Below are positions 1-15,621 of a stretch of 64,000 bases of DNA, piece by piece (the stretch's first letter is position 1; every line of letters starts with the position of its first letter). The position numbers were made by a program, and so were the translations under genes. Source of the stretch: Limnanthes douglasii subsp. nivea (lineage: Eukaryota; Streptophyta; Magnoliopsida; Brassicales; Limnanthaceae); assembly GCA_036936605.1 (NCBI GenBank), contig JAUPFV010000002.1, positions 270,514,770-270,578,769 on the forward strand, written 5' to 3'. Below the pieces are notes generated by a model. That model searched no databases. It was given only the letters and a program-made list of their open reading frames with translations, and was not told the DNA's origin.

Positions 1-139
1 AAATCCGTTTTGCGTATAATATTTTGTTATGAAAAAAATGTGAATATAATCAGTATCGAAATCCTCTTGATATCCATCTGTAGCATCATCGCCATACAAT
101 TCCAATATTCATAAAAAATGAAACTGGATAAACAACACA

Positions 140-345
140 TAGGCCACATTCTAATTGGTGGTATTAGAGGTTTGAACCGATTATAGTGATCCCTTTACAC
201 CATCATTTCAGGAGGTGTGAACCGATGGTGCAGGGTCTCAAAACCGGTGGTACTGAATCTCAAAAACGATGGTACATGAGACAAAACCGAGACAGACGAT
301 GTTACACACCACCGATTTATCCTCGAACCGGTGGTGCGTAGCTGC
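140..345. repeat. cluster of ACCGRTGGT-like motifs, possible DNA-transposon subterminal region
   Basis: Several near copies of a core such as accgatggt, accggtggt or acgatggt are spaced by about 20-30 bases, and one inverted copy (accaccgat) follows. Clustered short motifs in both orientations resemble the subterminal repeats of CACTA-type DNA transposons, but no terminal inverted repeat, target duplication or transposase is visible. The rest of 1-1000 is AT-rich with no supported gene. Confidence 0.35.
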
Positions 346-1000
346 ACCAAGATAAAAAAAAATTATTTGGTTGTTTATCTTTTCTTCCGGGCGATTGTAA
401 ATCCTCCATAAATACTATTTGTTTATATTGTATATTCACATCTTCCAATATATGCATATCCTCATTCCATTTGGTTGCATCGTGTTGGAATTTAAAATTT
501 TATAAAAAAATTAGAATAAGCTCAAGAACAATGTTGAAATGTTCTGATTTTCAAATAATTATTTGATTTTGAAGTTGTAAGATGATGAATATTGTTGGTG
601 TTTAGGATATATTTGACGTTATTTTTTTTATTAATATCACTTTTGTAATTACATATAATTTAGAGTAGACTTAATAATTAAAAAACTTTTAAAAAAATTA
701 ATTTTGGATAGAATAAAATTAAAATTAAATGAATATATCCAAAACTCATCAATAAACCCTTAGTAATAAAAAATTAAAAAATAAAAATAAGGGAAAAAAA
801 AGACACAAATGCCTAAACGGCCATTACAGTGTCGATAAGCCATCCTATTAAAATACATCAAAAGACATAAAAAAATAGTACTCTTTTTTATTTATGTAAC
901 CATCAAATAAATAGGACCATCAAATACCAACCACAAGGTAAAAGTAATGTCCAAACAACATATGATCCCTTCATACATAATCAACACACAAAAGACCTTA

Positions 1001-1821
1001 TAATCAACCAAATAAATCCACACCACTCTTCCTGTAATCGATTTATCCTATTTCTCAAAGAAAAAAACCCAAATAATCCACTTCCATAATTTCAGTGGCT
1101 CTCAATAAAAATCCAAATATACTTCCCCCAAATAATAAAATGTTAAATTAAACCGTGTCCAGTTGTCCACTCCACTCCGGATTCATTATATCTGACACTC
1201 ATTTTAAACAACGAATCCCCAATCAAAGTTTACATTTTTAGTTTTTTTCCACTCCTCAGTACAATTCGAGCCCAACTCCTTTCTCTCATTGGTTTATCAG
1301 GTGAGCTACCACCATTCGTCATTATTCTTAATTTAAACTATGAAATTTAGAGTAATTGATTCACTGTACATTAATATTTTTTTTTTCTTTTGTTGATGTT
1401 GTTGGTTCATTGCTTAAATGGGTTTATCTAAATAAGTGGTTTTGTTGGTTCTTAATCTTGTTTTTGCTTAAAATTTGGGTACTTTTGTGGTAATCTATAT
1501 ATGCTTGTAATGTATTAGTGAAACTAGATTAGTGGTTTTTCAGTTAGATTAGAGTGTGATTCATTCGAGTAATCAAAAGTCAATTACATTTTTACAGTGT
1601 TTTCTGGTTGGATTAGTGTGTGATTGATGTCTCATATTTGAGTACTCGGGTTAAGTTGTTTGTTTCTTAGAGTATATCCTTTATATTCCATTTAGAATCA
1701 ACAATTATTGATTTTGTTGAATTCTTGAAGAAACATTTGCACTTGGTTGTTTCTTGAACAAAAGTTAAATCTATTGAATTGCTATTGTTTATTGATAAAG
1801 AAGCAAGAGGTTTACTCGGAC
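1001..1821 (+). promoter_or_regulatory. promoter and 5' leader of the aminotransferase gene, probable 5'-UTR intron
   Basis: No other gene is seen here. A good splice donor (cag|gtgagc) sits at 1298-1306 after a pyrimidine-rich leader. It is followed by T-rich sequence typical of a plant intron running to just before the ATG at 1822. The acceptor is ambiguous: several AG dinucleotides lie between 1730 and 1810. An upstream in-frame ATG-less extension exists but sits in this presumed intron or leader. No confident TATA box was identified. Confidence 0.4.
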
Positions 1822-6644
<4,823 letters not shown>

Positions 6645-7424
6645 AAATTTGTTTCCCTCTTTTAAGCGCTTATAAAATATTCTCATGTCTTGTGTTTGAT
6701 TTGGCCACTTAAAAACCATCCTTTATATAAGACATGACCCCTCTGTATATTTTGAAACGAAACATTACTACTAGTTTTTCTTCTACTTCTTGGTTTCCCT
6801 GGCTTACACTAGTTAATATCTGTTTTGAATGTCTACTATACCATAATTGTTTTAGCTCATGGATTTGCATGTGGCTTTTTAATATCTGTATGGTCGTGAT
6901 TCGATCACTCATAAACTCACATGATTGTTATTGTCCGATCATTCATTAGGGTAAAATGATGATGAAATAACCTCAGTCAAAATAATTTTAAAAATGTATA
7001 TAAAATTCAACTTTTAGATGTAAGAATTAGTTTTTTTATGTAGTTTTACTTATAATTTTCTCTCCGAAGGTTACAAGTATACCATTATATATGTGAGATA
7101 TACTTACTTCCTATACAAAATAAATATATCGGTTTAATTATTTACATAATTTCATTGTTCATATCAGCGTTGGATTGTTCTATTTTTACTTGGATTTTGT
7201 TTTTGAGATATAAAGACTAAAACTCTTTAAATATAGTCAGGTGTTATAAATTTTATTTTAAAAAATTATGTTTTGGATTTTTACTTGAGTCATTTTGATA
7301 AAAAAAAAATTCCATTGTTTATTTGCGGCTTATCCATTAAACTTTTCAACTTGGAATCCGTTAAAATGTATTTTATTATGACAATATTTGTCCAACTATA
7401 GCTATATAACTGTGATACTTGGCA
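6645..7424. other. 3' UTR and intergenic AT-rich spacer
   Basis: The first 100-200 bases are presumably the aminotransferase 3' UTR; no canonical AATAAA is obvious close to the stop. The rest is AT-rich. The small ORFs on both strands around 6709-6949 overlap each other and have no recognisable features. Confidence 0.5.
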
Positions 7425-7689
7425 TGTCCATGCAGTGACGTAGTCAGGATCGGAACACCGTGGTGTCCTGGACTTTATTATTGAAGAAGTATATATATAT
7501 CAAAATAAATTATAATAACAAATGGTTTATATTCAAATTTCAAATATTGAATTGTCGGTGTCATGACATAATATATGTTACATAGATAACTAAAATGTGA
7601 TTAGGAAAAACTAAAATAAAGCAAGAAAACAATTTGCAGCATGTAGCTAAAGTTTTTTAAAATGATAGTAGAAACTAGAAAGAAAATAT

Positions 7690-9390
7690 TGTATTTTGTA
7701 GTTAGAGTTTAATATATATATATATATATAAGTATAAATTGATATTATATATATTTAAAAAATATTATCTATATTAAACTAATATATAGGATATATTATA
7801 GCATAATAGTTATATATCTGACTGATTCTAATTATATAACCTAAAATCTAGTAATGTAGTAGCCTAAAAATCTGGTAACGTAATAAAATATTAATAATAT
7901 ATATTTATAAATACGAACACCTAATATATAGGAGGAATAAATGGGTATAAAAAAGAGAAAATATATAACCTAAAATCTAGTAATGTAGTAGCCTAAAAAT
8001 CGGGTCACGTAAGAAAATATTAATAATATATATTTATAAATACGAACACCTAATATATAGGAGGAATAAATGGGTATAAAAAAGAGAAAATATAGGTATA
8101 GGATAAGATCTTTAAAACAATTAATAATATATAGGATAAGAATAAACGGGTATAAAAATGAAAAAATATAGGAAGAATAAGTGTGTGTATAGGAATGAAA
8201 AAATATAGGAAGAATAAGTGTGGGTATAGGATAGGTTAAAAAAATATTATCTATATTAAACTAATATATTATATAACCTAAAATCTAGTAATGTAGTAGC
8301 CTAAAAATCTGGTAACGTAAGAAAATATTAATAATATATATTTATAAATACGAACACCTAATATATAGGAGGAATAAATGGGTATAAAAAAGAGAAAATA
8401 TATAACATAAAATCTAGTAATGTAGTAGCCTAAAAATCGGGTAACGTAAGAAAATATTAATAATATATATTTATAAATACGAACACCTAATATATAGGAG
8501 GAATAAATGGGTATAAAAAAGAGAAAATATAGGTATAGGATAAGATCTTTAAAACAATTAATAATATATAGGATAAGAATAAACGGGTATAAAAATGAAA
8601 AAATATAGGAAGAATAAGTGTGTATAGGAATGAAAAAATATAGGAAGAATAAGTGTGGGTATAGGATAGGTTTAAAAAATATTATCTATATTAAACTAAT
8701 ATATAGGATATATTATAGCATAATAGTTATATATCTGACTGATTCTAATTATATAACCTAAAATCTAGTAATGTAGTAGCCTAAAAATCTGGTAACGTAA
8801 GAAAACATTAATAATATATATTTATAAATACGAACACCTAATATATAGGAGGAATAAGTGGGTATAAAAAAGAGAAAATATAGGTATATGATAAGATCTT
8901 TAAAACAATTAATAATATATATGATAAGAATAAACGGGTATAAAAATGAAAAAATATAGGAAGAATAAGTGTGGGTATAGGAATGAAAAAATATAGGAAG
9001 AATAAGTGTGGGTATAGGAATGAAAAAATATAGGAAGAATAAGTGTGGGTATAGGATAGGTTTAAAAAATATTATCTATATTAAACTAATATATATAGGA
9101 TATATTATAGCATAATAGTTATATATCTGACTGATTCTAATTATATAATCTAAAATCTAGTAATGTAGTAGCCTAATAACGTAAGAAAATATTAATAATA
9201 TATATTTATAAATACGAACACCTAATATATAAGAGGAATAAGTGAGTATAAAAAAGATAAAAGATAGGTAATATATAGGAGGAATAAGTGGGTATAAAAA
9301 AGAGAAAATATAGGTATATGATAAGATCTTTAAAAAAATTAATAATATATAGGATAAGAATAAACGGGTATAAAAATAAAAAAATATAGG
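7690..9390. repeat. AT-rich higher-order tandem repeat
   Basis: The anchor aatgtagtagcctaa recurs at about 7852, 7981, 8289, 8418, 8769 and 9161. The spacing (129, 308, 129, 351, 392) shows a 437-480-bp higher-order unit, with a 129-bp inner duplication in the first two. Each unit carries gatatattatagcataat, cgaacacctaatatatagga and a run of 37-bp subrepeats. ORFs across it are spurious. Confidence 0.85.
8940..9065. repeat. 37-bp minisatellite, left block
   Basis: Near-perfect copies of a 37-bp unit containing aggaagaataagtgtgggta and ataggaatgaaaaaatat run head to tail. Other copies lie at about 8150-8230 and 8600-8665. The block at 15310-15415, on the far side of the LINE, belongs to the same array. 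Confidence 0.8.
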
Positions 9391-9399
9391 TAGAATAAG

Positions 9400-9402
<3 letters not shown>
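9387..9402. repeat. LINE target-site duplication, left copy
   Basis: The 16-bp sequence taggtagaataagtgt is repeated without mismatch at 15309-15324. It bounds the L1 insertion and is made of the host minisatellite. Confidence 0.85.
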
Positions 9403-9437
<35 letters not shown>

Positions 9438-9602
9438 ATTTATAATATATATATATATATATATATATTTTCAAAGGATTTCATTTAAAGAAGTAAAAAG
9501 GGCAAGCCCTTCATTGTGATTATTACAAAAATTGAAAAAGAACTAAAACCCTAATTTCGATCAGAATCGTCTTCTTCCCCAAAAACACAAAACCCTAATT
9601 TC

Positions 9603-12600
9603 TTAAACAGTGAACCTAAGATAACCATAGTTTGCTTTCTCCAAAAGAACAATTGCTTTTAGCTTTGCTGGAGCATTAACTTTGTCAAAATCCATCTCAC
9701 ACTGATTTCTCAAAACCTCTCTTGCTACCCAATCGGCCCCAAGATTTTCTTCCCGAAAAATATGCTTCAGCACCATTGTAGACTTGAAAAGAGATCTACA
9801 ACACTTCATTAATGGTTCAAGAAACCACGGAGCATTTCCAAACTGAATCAGACTTACCAAAATCATGGAATCAGTATCAACATCAACGGAGCTGATCCCC
9901 AACCTGTCACACAAAACCAGACCGTCTAAGAGAGCACGGGTTTCAGCTATTATAGACGAAGCTTTGCCATAAATCTTGCCCACACCAGCAACAACGTCGC
10001 CATTACTGTCTCTCAATAAAGCACCACCACCAGCTTCACCGTTCGAGGTACAACTTCCATCCACATTTAGCTTGTAACGACCAGCCTTGGGACATTTCCA
10101 TTTCAAAAACAGAGGTCTGTTTCTGAGCTTGAACTGATTTACGCAACCAAGAACAGAACCCTCCTTAATAAACTTGCCCCAATGTTTCCTCTGTAGAACA
10201 TTTGCATAGTCAAGGCTTGAAAGAATCATGAGAACATGTTTAATGATATAACTAGAATTCACATTTGCATTGCTGATTTTGTTCTTGTTTCGAGCAGCCT
10301 AGATTGACCACAATATGATAGCAGGAAGGATACAGAGGATGTCACCTTTTTTACTAGCAGCCCAATACCATCTCATCACCATATGAGGCACAGACAAGTA
10401 AGTGTCAATTTGAATTTTAAAGATATTGCTGAAATACTGCCAAACTGACCAAGCATTAGGGCACTGCACTAGAACATGTTTAGTAGATTCGCTATTATTG
10501 CAAAAGACACACTTAGAGGCCAGATTAAATCCCCTTCTTTGCATAGCACTGTCAGTAGGCAGCCATTCGTGTAAAGCCCTCCATAAGAAGAATGAACATT
10601 TCTTAGGAGTTACTGCATTCCAAGTTCTGTCATATAAACTGGAAATACTACCCCTAGTTCTGATCTGATTGTAAGTGTCTTTAACACTGAAAGAACCACA
10701 TTTAGATAAAGACCAAAGTAGAGTATCTTCACTACTATTAAGGCTGACTTCCCTTATCTTGCGAATCTCATTAAATGTAACCAGATATTCAAGCTTGCCA
10801 AAATCCCAGGAGTTCCCAAGCCAAAAGTCCTTCACCAAATCATTGTTGCAGTCCCATAGATATATTCTATCATTATCATTAGCAATAGCAATAAAAGGGT
10901 TCTTAGAACACCACTTCTCATACCAGAATGCAATATTACCTTTCCCCAGCTGCCAGAACATGAACTCCTCAGAAATTACTCTTACATTCAGAATTCTAGA
11001 CCAGATTCTGGATTTTCTTTGAGAAGTAATGGCAAGAATAGGATGAATGTTATCCTTACAGTATATTGATAGCATGTATTTGGCCCAAAGGGAGTGTTGA
11101 GACCTAAACTCAAACCAAAGCTTTATAGCATAAACATGCTGTAAATCTTTAAGCCTTCTGAGATTGAGACCCCCTTCTCTATAAGGCTTGCACAAACGGT
11201 CCCAACGAGCCCATATAATAACCTTTTTGTCTTCTTTTGTCCCCCACAGGAATTTATTAAAAAGAATCTCCAATCTTTGAATGATGCCAACAGGAAGAGC
11301 AGTGTGTTGAAGGAAGTAATTAGGGAAGGCTAGAAGAACAGATTGAATCAACTGCAGACGTCCAGCAAAGGATAATTGAAGCTTGTCCCAGTCCATAAGT
11401 CTACTTCTAACTTTGTCAATAATGCATTCATAATTGGCAAGTCTTGTATAATTAGCAATGATAGTACCCAAGTACTTAAATGGCATGTAAGAATGATTAA
11501 AATTCCATATATCTTCAATAATATTGAGCTGATGTACAGACATTTTCTGAGACACAATAAGTTTAGACTTATCTGTATTAATCTTCTGACCAGAAACACC
11601 TTGATAGTGATCCATTATGGCTTTAGCAGTCTCCATAGCATGTATACTTCCATTGGAAAACACCATAAAATCATCAGCAAAAGCAGAACAAACTACCTTC
11701 AACTTACTCCTTGACTTGAATCTGAAATTGTGATTCTCATTATTTAACAAGTTAAAGCTTCTAATCAAATATTCCTCAGCAAGGATAAAAAGACTCGGGG
11801 ATAATGGATCCCCTTGTCTTAAGCCTTGAGTATTAGAAAAGTAGCCAGCCATCTCACCATTCACAAGAACAGAAGATGAAACTTTATCAATGCAGCCTTC
11901 CACCAGCTTAATAACATCATTACTAAAGCCAAATCTTTTAAGAACATCAAACAGAAATCCATGTCTAAGATTATCAAATGCCTTGGTCATGTCTGTTTTG
12001 ATAATTACATTACCATCTTTCTTGTTGTAGTCAATATCAAAACAAAGCTCTTGAACAAGCAGGATTGAGTGATGAATAGATCTTCCCTTCACAAAGCCTC
12101 CTTGTTCAGCAGAAATGAGCTTAGGCAGAATATCAGAGAGTCTGTTATTGATCACCTTACCAAGAATTCTTGAGAACACAGTAGTAAGGCTAATAGGGCG
12201 AAACTCTTTCCAACTATTTGGATTATCCACTTTAGGGATTAAACAAATAAGAGTAGCTTTCACACCTTTAGGTAAACCATAGCCTTCAAAGAAAGCTTTA
12301 ACAGCACTGCAAAGGTCTATTCCTACAATGGCCCAGCAATACTTATAAAACTCACCGTTAAAACCATCAGAACCACAAGCAGAATCAGACCTCAATCCTT
12401 TCACCACCCCATAAATCTCTTCATTATCAGGAACCTTAACAAGACTAGCATTATCATTCCCAGTGACTAAGGAAGGAATTACCTCATTTAGTCTGAAATC
12501 AACATCATTCCTCAACTCTTTAGCCAACAAGCCCTTAAAGTAATCCACAGCAGAAGCCTTCAGACTATCTTTTCCTTCAATCCAACTATCCCCCACCTTA

Positions 12601-13709
12601 ATTCTGTCAATCCTATTTCTCTTCAACCTTTTCTTTACATAACCATGATAAGCAGCTGTATTTCTATCTGAATCTTTTAACCAGGAAGCATGAGCCTTTT
12701 GCTTCCAATACATCTCTTCCCTATCCAATAAAAGCAGATGATTCCTCCTAGCCTCATTAAGCGCAGACTTATTATCCTCATTAAAACCAATCTGAAGAGC
12801 AGCTTCACAATTATTAATAGTATCCTCTGATTTCTTAATGGCTTCAAAGAGATTCCCAAAAACATTCCTGTTCCAAGACTTTAATACCATCTTTAACCTC
12901 TGTTGCTTCAGCCAAAAAAACATGATGGGATTACTCACCTCATCACTGATAGGCTCAGGACAACTATCCTTAATCACATCTAGCAATCCCTCATGAGTAG
13001 TCCACATGTTTAAGAACTTAAAAGGAGCCTTAACTCTTTCTAACTTAGACGATACTTTCACCACCATTGGACAGTGATCAGAGCAGCTACGAGCAAGATG
13101 AATGACAGAAGTAACATCAAAACAATCTAACCAATTGTTGTTATAGAGAACACGGTCAAGCCTCTTCCACTTCTGACCATTAGACCAGGTGAAAGCACAA
13201 CCACTGAAACCAACATCCAATAGCCCACAATCAAGAATAAGATCATTAAAGGCATCCATTCCTTTTTTATTAACAGTAACACAAGACAACTGTTCGTTAA
13301 GTCTAGAAATGACATTAAAGTCACCTAATAAGATCCATTCCTGCTGCACATTAAGACTTCTAATTGAATCCCAAAGAACAACACGTTCCTCATTCTTACA
13401 TTTAGCATAAATCACAGAAACATCAAAAACTTTTTTCAAGGAAGGATGAGTAACTTTGAGGTGAACCAACTGATCAGAATCCAAAACCATGTCCACAGAG
13501 AAATCAAGATGCCAGAAGAGCCTAATCTTATTGTTTACATTAGACACAAAACCCTTTAACTTTAACTTATCAGCAATAGAACACATTCTATCAGCCTTCA
13601 CCAATGGCTCTTGAATAGCCACAAAACTAACCTTATAAGTTTTGACCATCGACTTTAACCTTTGAATAGACTCTTTGTTTGCAAGACCTCTTGCATTCCA
13701 ATTCAACAT
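9603..13709 (-). pseudogene. LINE ORF2: endonuclease, reverse transcriptase, zinc domain, RNase H; one in-frame TAG
   Basis: One frame of 1,369 codons is interrupted only by TAG at 10299-10301, giving 1136- and 219-codon parts. Domain order is: APE-type endonuclease (about residues 1-230, with LNWNARGL, LLGDFNVI and SDHCPMVV), reverse transcriptase (about 440-740, catalytic FADD at 677-680), a zf-RVT Cys/His region (CSFFLWRALHEWLPT then CVFCNN...H..C), and RNase H (from about residue 1216, with NVDGSC, an acidic E, DTDS, and a C-terminal DWVAREV). The encoded enzyme nicks target DNA and copies LINE RNA. The stop falls where related proteins usually have Trp in an LWSIW-AARNKN motif, so it looks like a single G-to-A change. 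It removes RNase H from the product. ORF2 begins 20 bases after the ORF1 stop, in another frame. Confidence 0.92.
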
Positions 13710-13729
13710 AACAATAGTAATAAGACGAG

Positions 13730-15085
13730 TTAATGAGGCCTTTTCAGCTTCATGATTTTAGAAGATACAGGTCCCTTTGCAGCCCAGAGCTTAGAAACTT
13801 TCTTAATCTTTTTAGGATCAAATCCATCTTTCTCTCTATGGATCTTAACAGGAGAAGAAGGAAGACTCCCTTCATGCCTTGGAGAACCATGAACCTCCTC
13901 ACTAAGAACTTCAAACATGTTTTTCTTATCCAACATTTTCAAGGCGTCTATCATCTCTTCTTCATTAACCTGCCCAGAACATTCTTCATTTAATCCAACA
14001 GAATTGTCAGCCTGGAAAGAACTACTATCCTCAACCATTCCCTCTTGCCTACATTCCTCTTTCCTCAAACTATTATCCACCACAACAGAATCCAGCCAAC
14101 GAGTTTTCACTCTATTATTAACAGAACTATCTTTGAACACATTCTCATCTAACTTATCTTTTTCCATCTGAACCATATCCTCAACACAATTCTCATTAAC
14201 ATTCACCTTGTTTTCTTTATTCTTTCCAAGAAGTTGAGAGGACGAAGACTGATCAGGCAGACCAGATTCAGGCAGATCAGATTTAGCAAGAACCTCCATA
14301 TTCCGATTAGCATTCAAGGATACATCCTCATCAACCAGCAGTTTCTTACAACTATCCTTCGAGTGTCCAATATGAGCGCAGTTAACACAATATAGAGGAA
14401 CTTTATCATACTTCAAATCAATCACATAACCATCCGCCTTACCAAAGTTCAACTTCACTTTCTTGATCAATGGTTTAGATATATCAACCTCAACCCAAAC
14501 TCTACAACAATTCTGCCTGGCCCTGTTTATAGAAGGAACCCAAATCTTTAACGGAGTGCCCAAGACCTTCGCCACTTCAGAGATTGTAGAATAATTAAAA
14601 AGAAACTCAGGAATATCTGGTAACGTAACCCATAACGGAGTAAAAGGGCATTCCAGATTCGGGTCAAAACCAGGCGTCCATTTCAACAGGCGCATAGTCT
14701 TATTCCCTAAAGCCCAAACATTCCTAGACCATAATTTCTTCAGATCATCAAGCACAGAAAATTCAATAAACACATGCCTAAAGTCCCAAGCAGAGAGATT
14801 GAAAGAATCACCAAAGTTAAACTTGGCCAAAAATTTCCTGATAACATCTAATGAAGGTCTGCCTGATGCAAACTTCGCTATCAACGTATGTTTGGAAACC
14901 TGTAACAACCTTTCTTTATCCTCAATATCGAAGTTGATAATCGGCATTTCATCCTCCATCAAGACCGATACATTTTTGTGTTGAACCTCTGTTTTTTCAG
15001 ATTTCAACAGATTAGCATACGAAATCTTTTGAATCTTCTCTTCTTTATCCTTACTCAAATCTTCAAACACAGGATTAAGAAACAT
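13730..15085 (-). CDS. LINE ORF1: DUF4283-type nucleic-acid-binding protein with zinc knuckle
   Basis: 451 codons, intact from MFLNPVFEDLSK. The middle (about residues 60-215) matches the DUF4283 region of plant L1 ORF1, with RLLKWTPGFDP, LWVTLPDIPE and WVEVDISKP. A CCHC zinc knuckle of the form CX2CX4HX4C follows at about residues 233-247 (CVNCAHIGHSKDSC). The C-terminal half is acidic and serine-rich. By family it would bind the LINE RNA and act as a chaperone in the RNP. An upstream ATG at 15201 opens a plausible N-terminal reading (NNPVEIDSTVDFPILRKR) that is out of frame with this ORF, so the true N terminus may have been lost to a one-base indel. The decayed LINE at 55-60 kb carries a homologous ORF1. 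Confidence 0.88.
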   Translation of the reverse strand: MFLNPVFEDLSKDKEEKIQKISYANLLKSEKTEVQHKNVSVLMEDEMPIINFDIEDKERLLQVSKHTLIAKFASGRPSLDVIRKFLAKFNFGDSFNLSAWDFRHVFIEFSVLDDLKKLWSRNVWALGNKTMRLLKWTPGFDPNLECPFTPLWVTLPDIPEFLFNYSTISEVAKVLGTPLKIWVPSINRARQNCCRVWVEVDISKPLIKKVKLNFGKADGYVIDLKYDKVPLYCVNCAHIGHSKDSCKKLLVDEDVSLNANRNMEVLAKSDLPESGLPDQSSSSQLLGKNKENKVNVNENCVEDMVQMEKDKLDENVFKDSSVNNRVKTRWLDSVVVDNSLRKEECRQEGMVEDSSSFQADNSVGLNEECSGQVNEEEMIDALKMLDKKNMFEVLSEEVHGSPRHEGSLPSSPVKIHREKDGFDPKKIKKVSKLWAAKGPVSSKIMKLKRPH

Positions 15086-15257
15086 ATTACAATCTTTCGA
15101 ATTGCCCTCAGTTCTTCCTCACCCATACAACTTCCTTCCTTCGACCTTTTCCTAAGTATAGGAAAATCTACAGTCGAATCAATCTCCACAGGATTATTCA
15201 TGCTCGAAGAAAAGAAGAAATCCTTGAAGAAGCAAAGAAGAAAGGTTAAAAATCAGC

Positions 15258-15283
15258 ACTCTGTTCTTTCGCAAGAACAGAGT
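15258..15283 (-). other. perfect 11-bp stem-loop in LINE 5' UTR
   Basis: The inverted repeat actctgttctt / aagaacagagt is separated by 4 bases. In the LINE RNA the loop reads GCGA, a GNRA tetraloop. It lies 25 bases inside the LINE 5' end. Confidence 0.75.
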
Positions 15284-15309
15284 TTCTTGAGAGAGGTTTT
15301 TCCATCATT

Positions 15310-15415
15310 AGGTAGAATAAGTGTGAGTATAGGAATAAAAAAATATTGGAAGAATAAGTGTGGGTATAGGAATGAAAAAATATAGGAAGAATAAGTGTGG
15401 GTATAGGATAGGTTT
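15310..15415. repeat. 37-bp minisatellite, right block (continues the array split by the LINE)
   Basis: About three copies of the gaagaataagtgtgggtata / gaatgaaaaaatat unit start inside the right LINE target duplication. They continue the array interrupted at 9402. Confidence 0.8.
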
Positions 15416-15621
15416 AAAAAGAAAATATATAGATAAGAATAAAAAAAGTATATGATATAAAAAGAAAAGATATAAAATAAGAAACATAAGAAGTGGTTCT
15501 CTACTTATGTATCGAATCCACGACCTGCGTGTACCACTAGGACAAAGGCATATTTGATTTTCTTTCGGTACTAAAACCTCTAGTTTAGGAATGCCCACCC
15601 AACTCCGCCTATGTGTCCATG

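Larger units (their letters stand above)
9403..15308 (-). mobile_element. L1-type LINE, almost intact, 5.9 kb
   Basis: A complete minus-strand non-LTR retrotransposon: 5' UTR (about 15308-15202), ORF1 (15085-13730), ORF2 (13709-9603) and a short 3' UTR. The 3' end consists of two (TA)n runs at 9403-9470 rather than poly(A). A perfect 16-bp target duplication flanks it, as expected for target-primed reverse transcription. Both ORFs are long and open except for one nonsense codon in ORF2, so the insertion is recent. It lies inside the AT-rich tandem array. Confidence 0.9.
7433..15613. mobile_element. hAT-like non-autonomous DNA transposon (with a nested LINE)
   Basis: The 8-bp sequence TGTCCATG lies at 7425-7432 and again at 15614-15621. 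Inside it, the left end begins CAGTGACGTAGTCAGGAT. The right end read on the minus strand begins CATAGGCGGAGTTGGGTG, and 10 of 18 positions agree. An 8-bp duplication and CAG-type imperfect terminal inverted repeats are the hAT signature. Without the LINE (9403-15308) and one LINE target duplication the element would be about 2.25 kb. Its interior is AT-rich tandem repeat with no transposase. The termini are diverged, so the element is old or the call may be wrong. Confidence 0.55.

Noticed and set aside
1747..1821. 25-codon N-terminal extension of the aminotransferase
   Set aside because: It starts without ATG in a presumed leader intron, and the conserved family start is the ATG at 1822.
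9157..9474. 105-codon minus-strand ORF rich in Tyr and Ile
   Set aside because: It is only the (TA)n tail of the LINE plus minisatellite units.
15480..15560. tRNA-like sequence (cgaatccacgacctgcg...accactagg)
   Set aside because: No cloverleaf or proper A and B boxes could be built; it lies in the right end of the hAT-like element.
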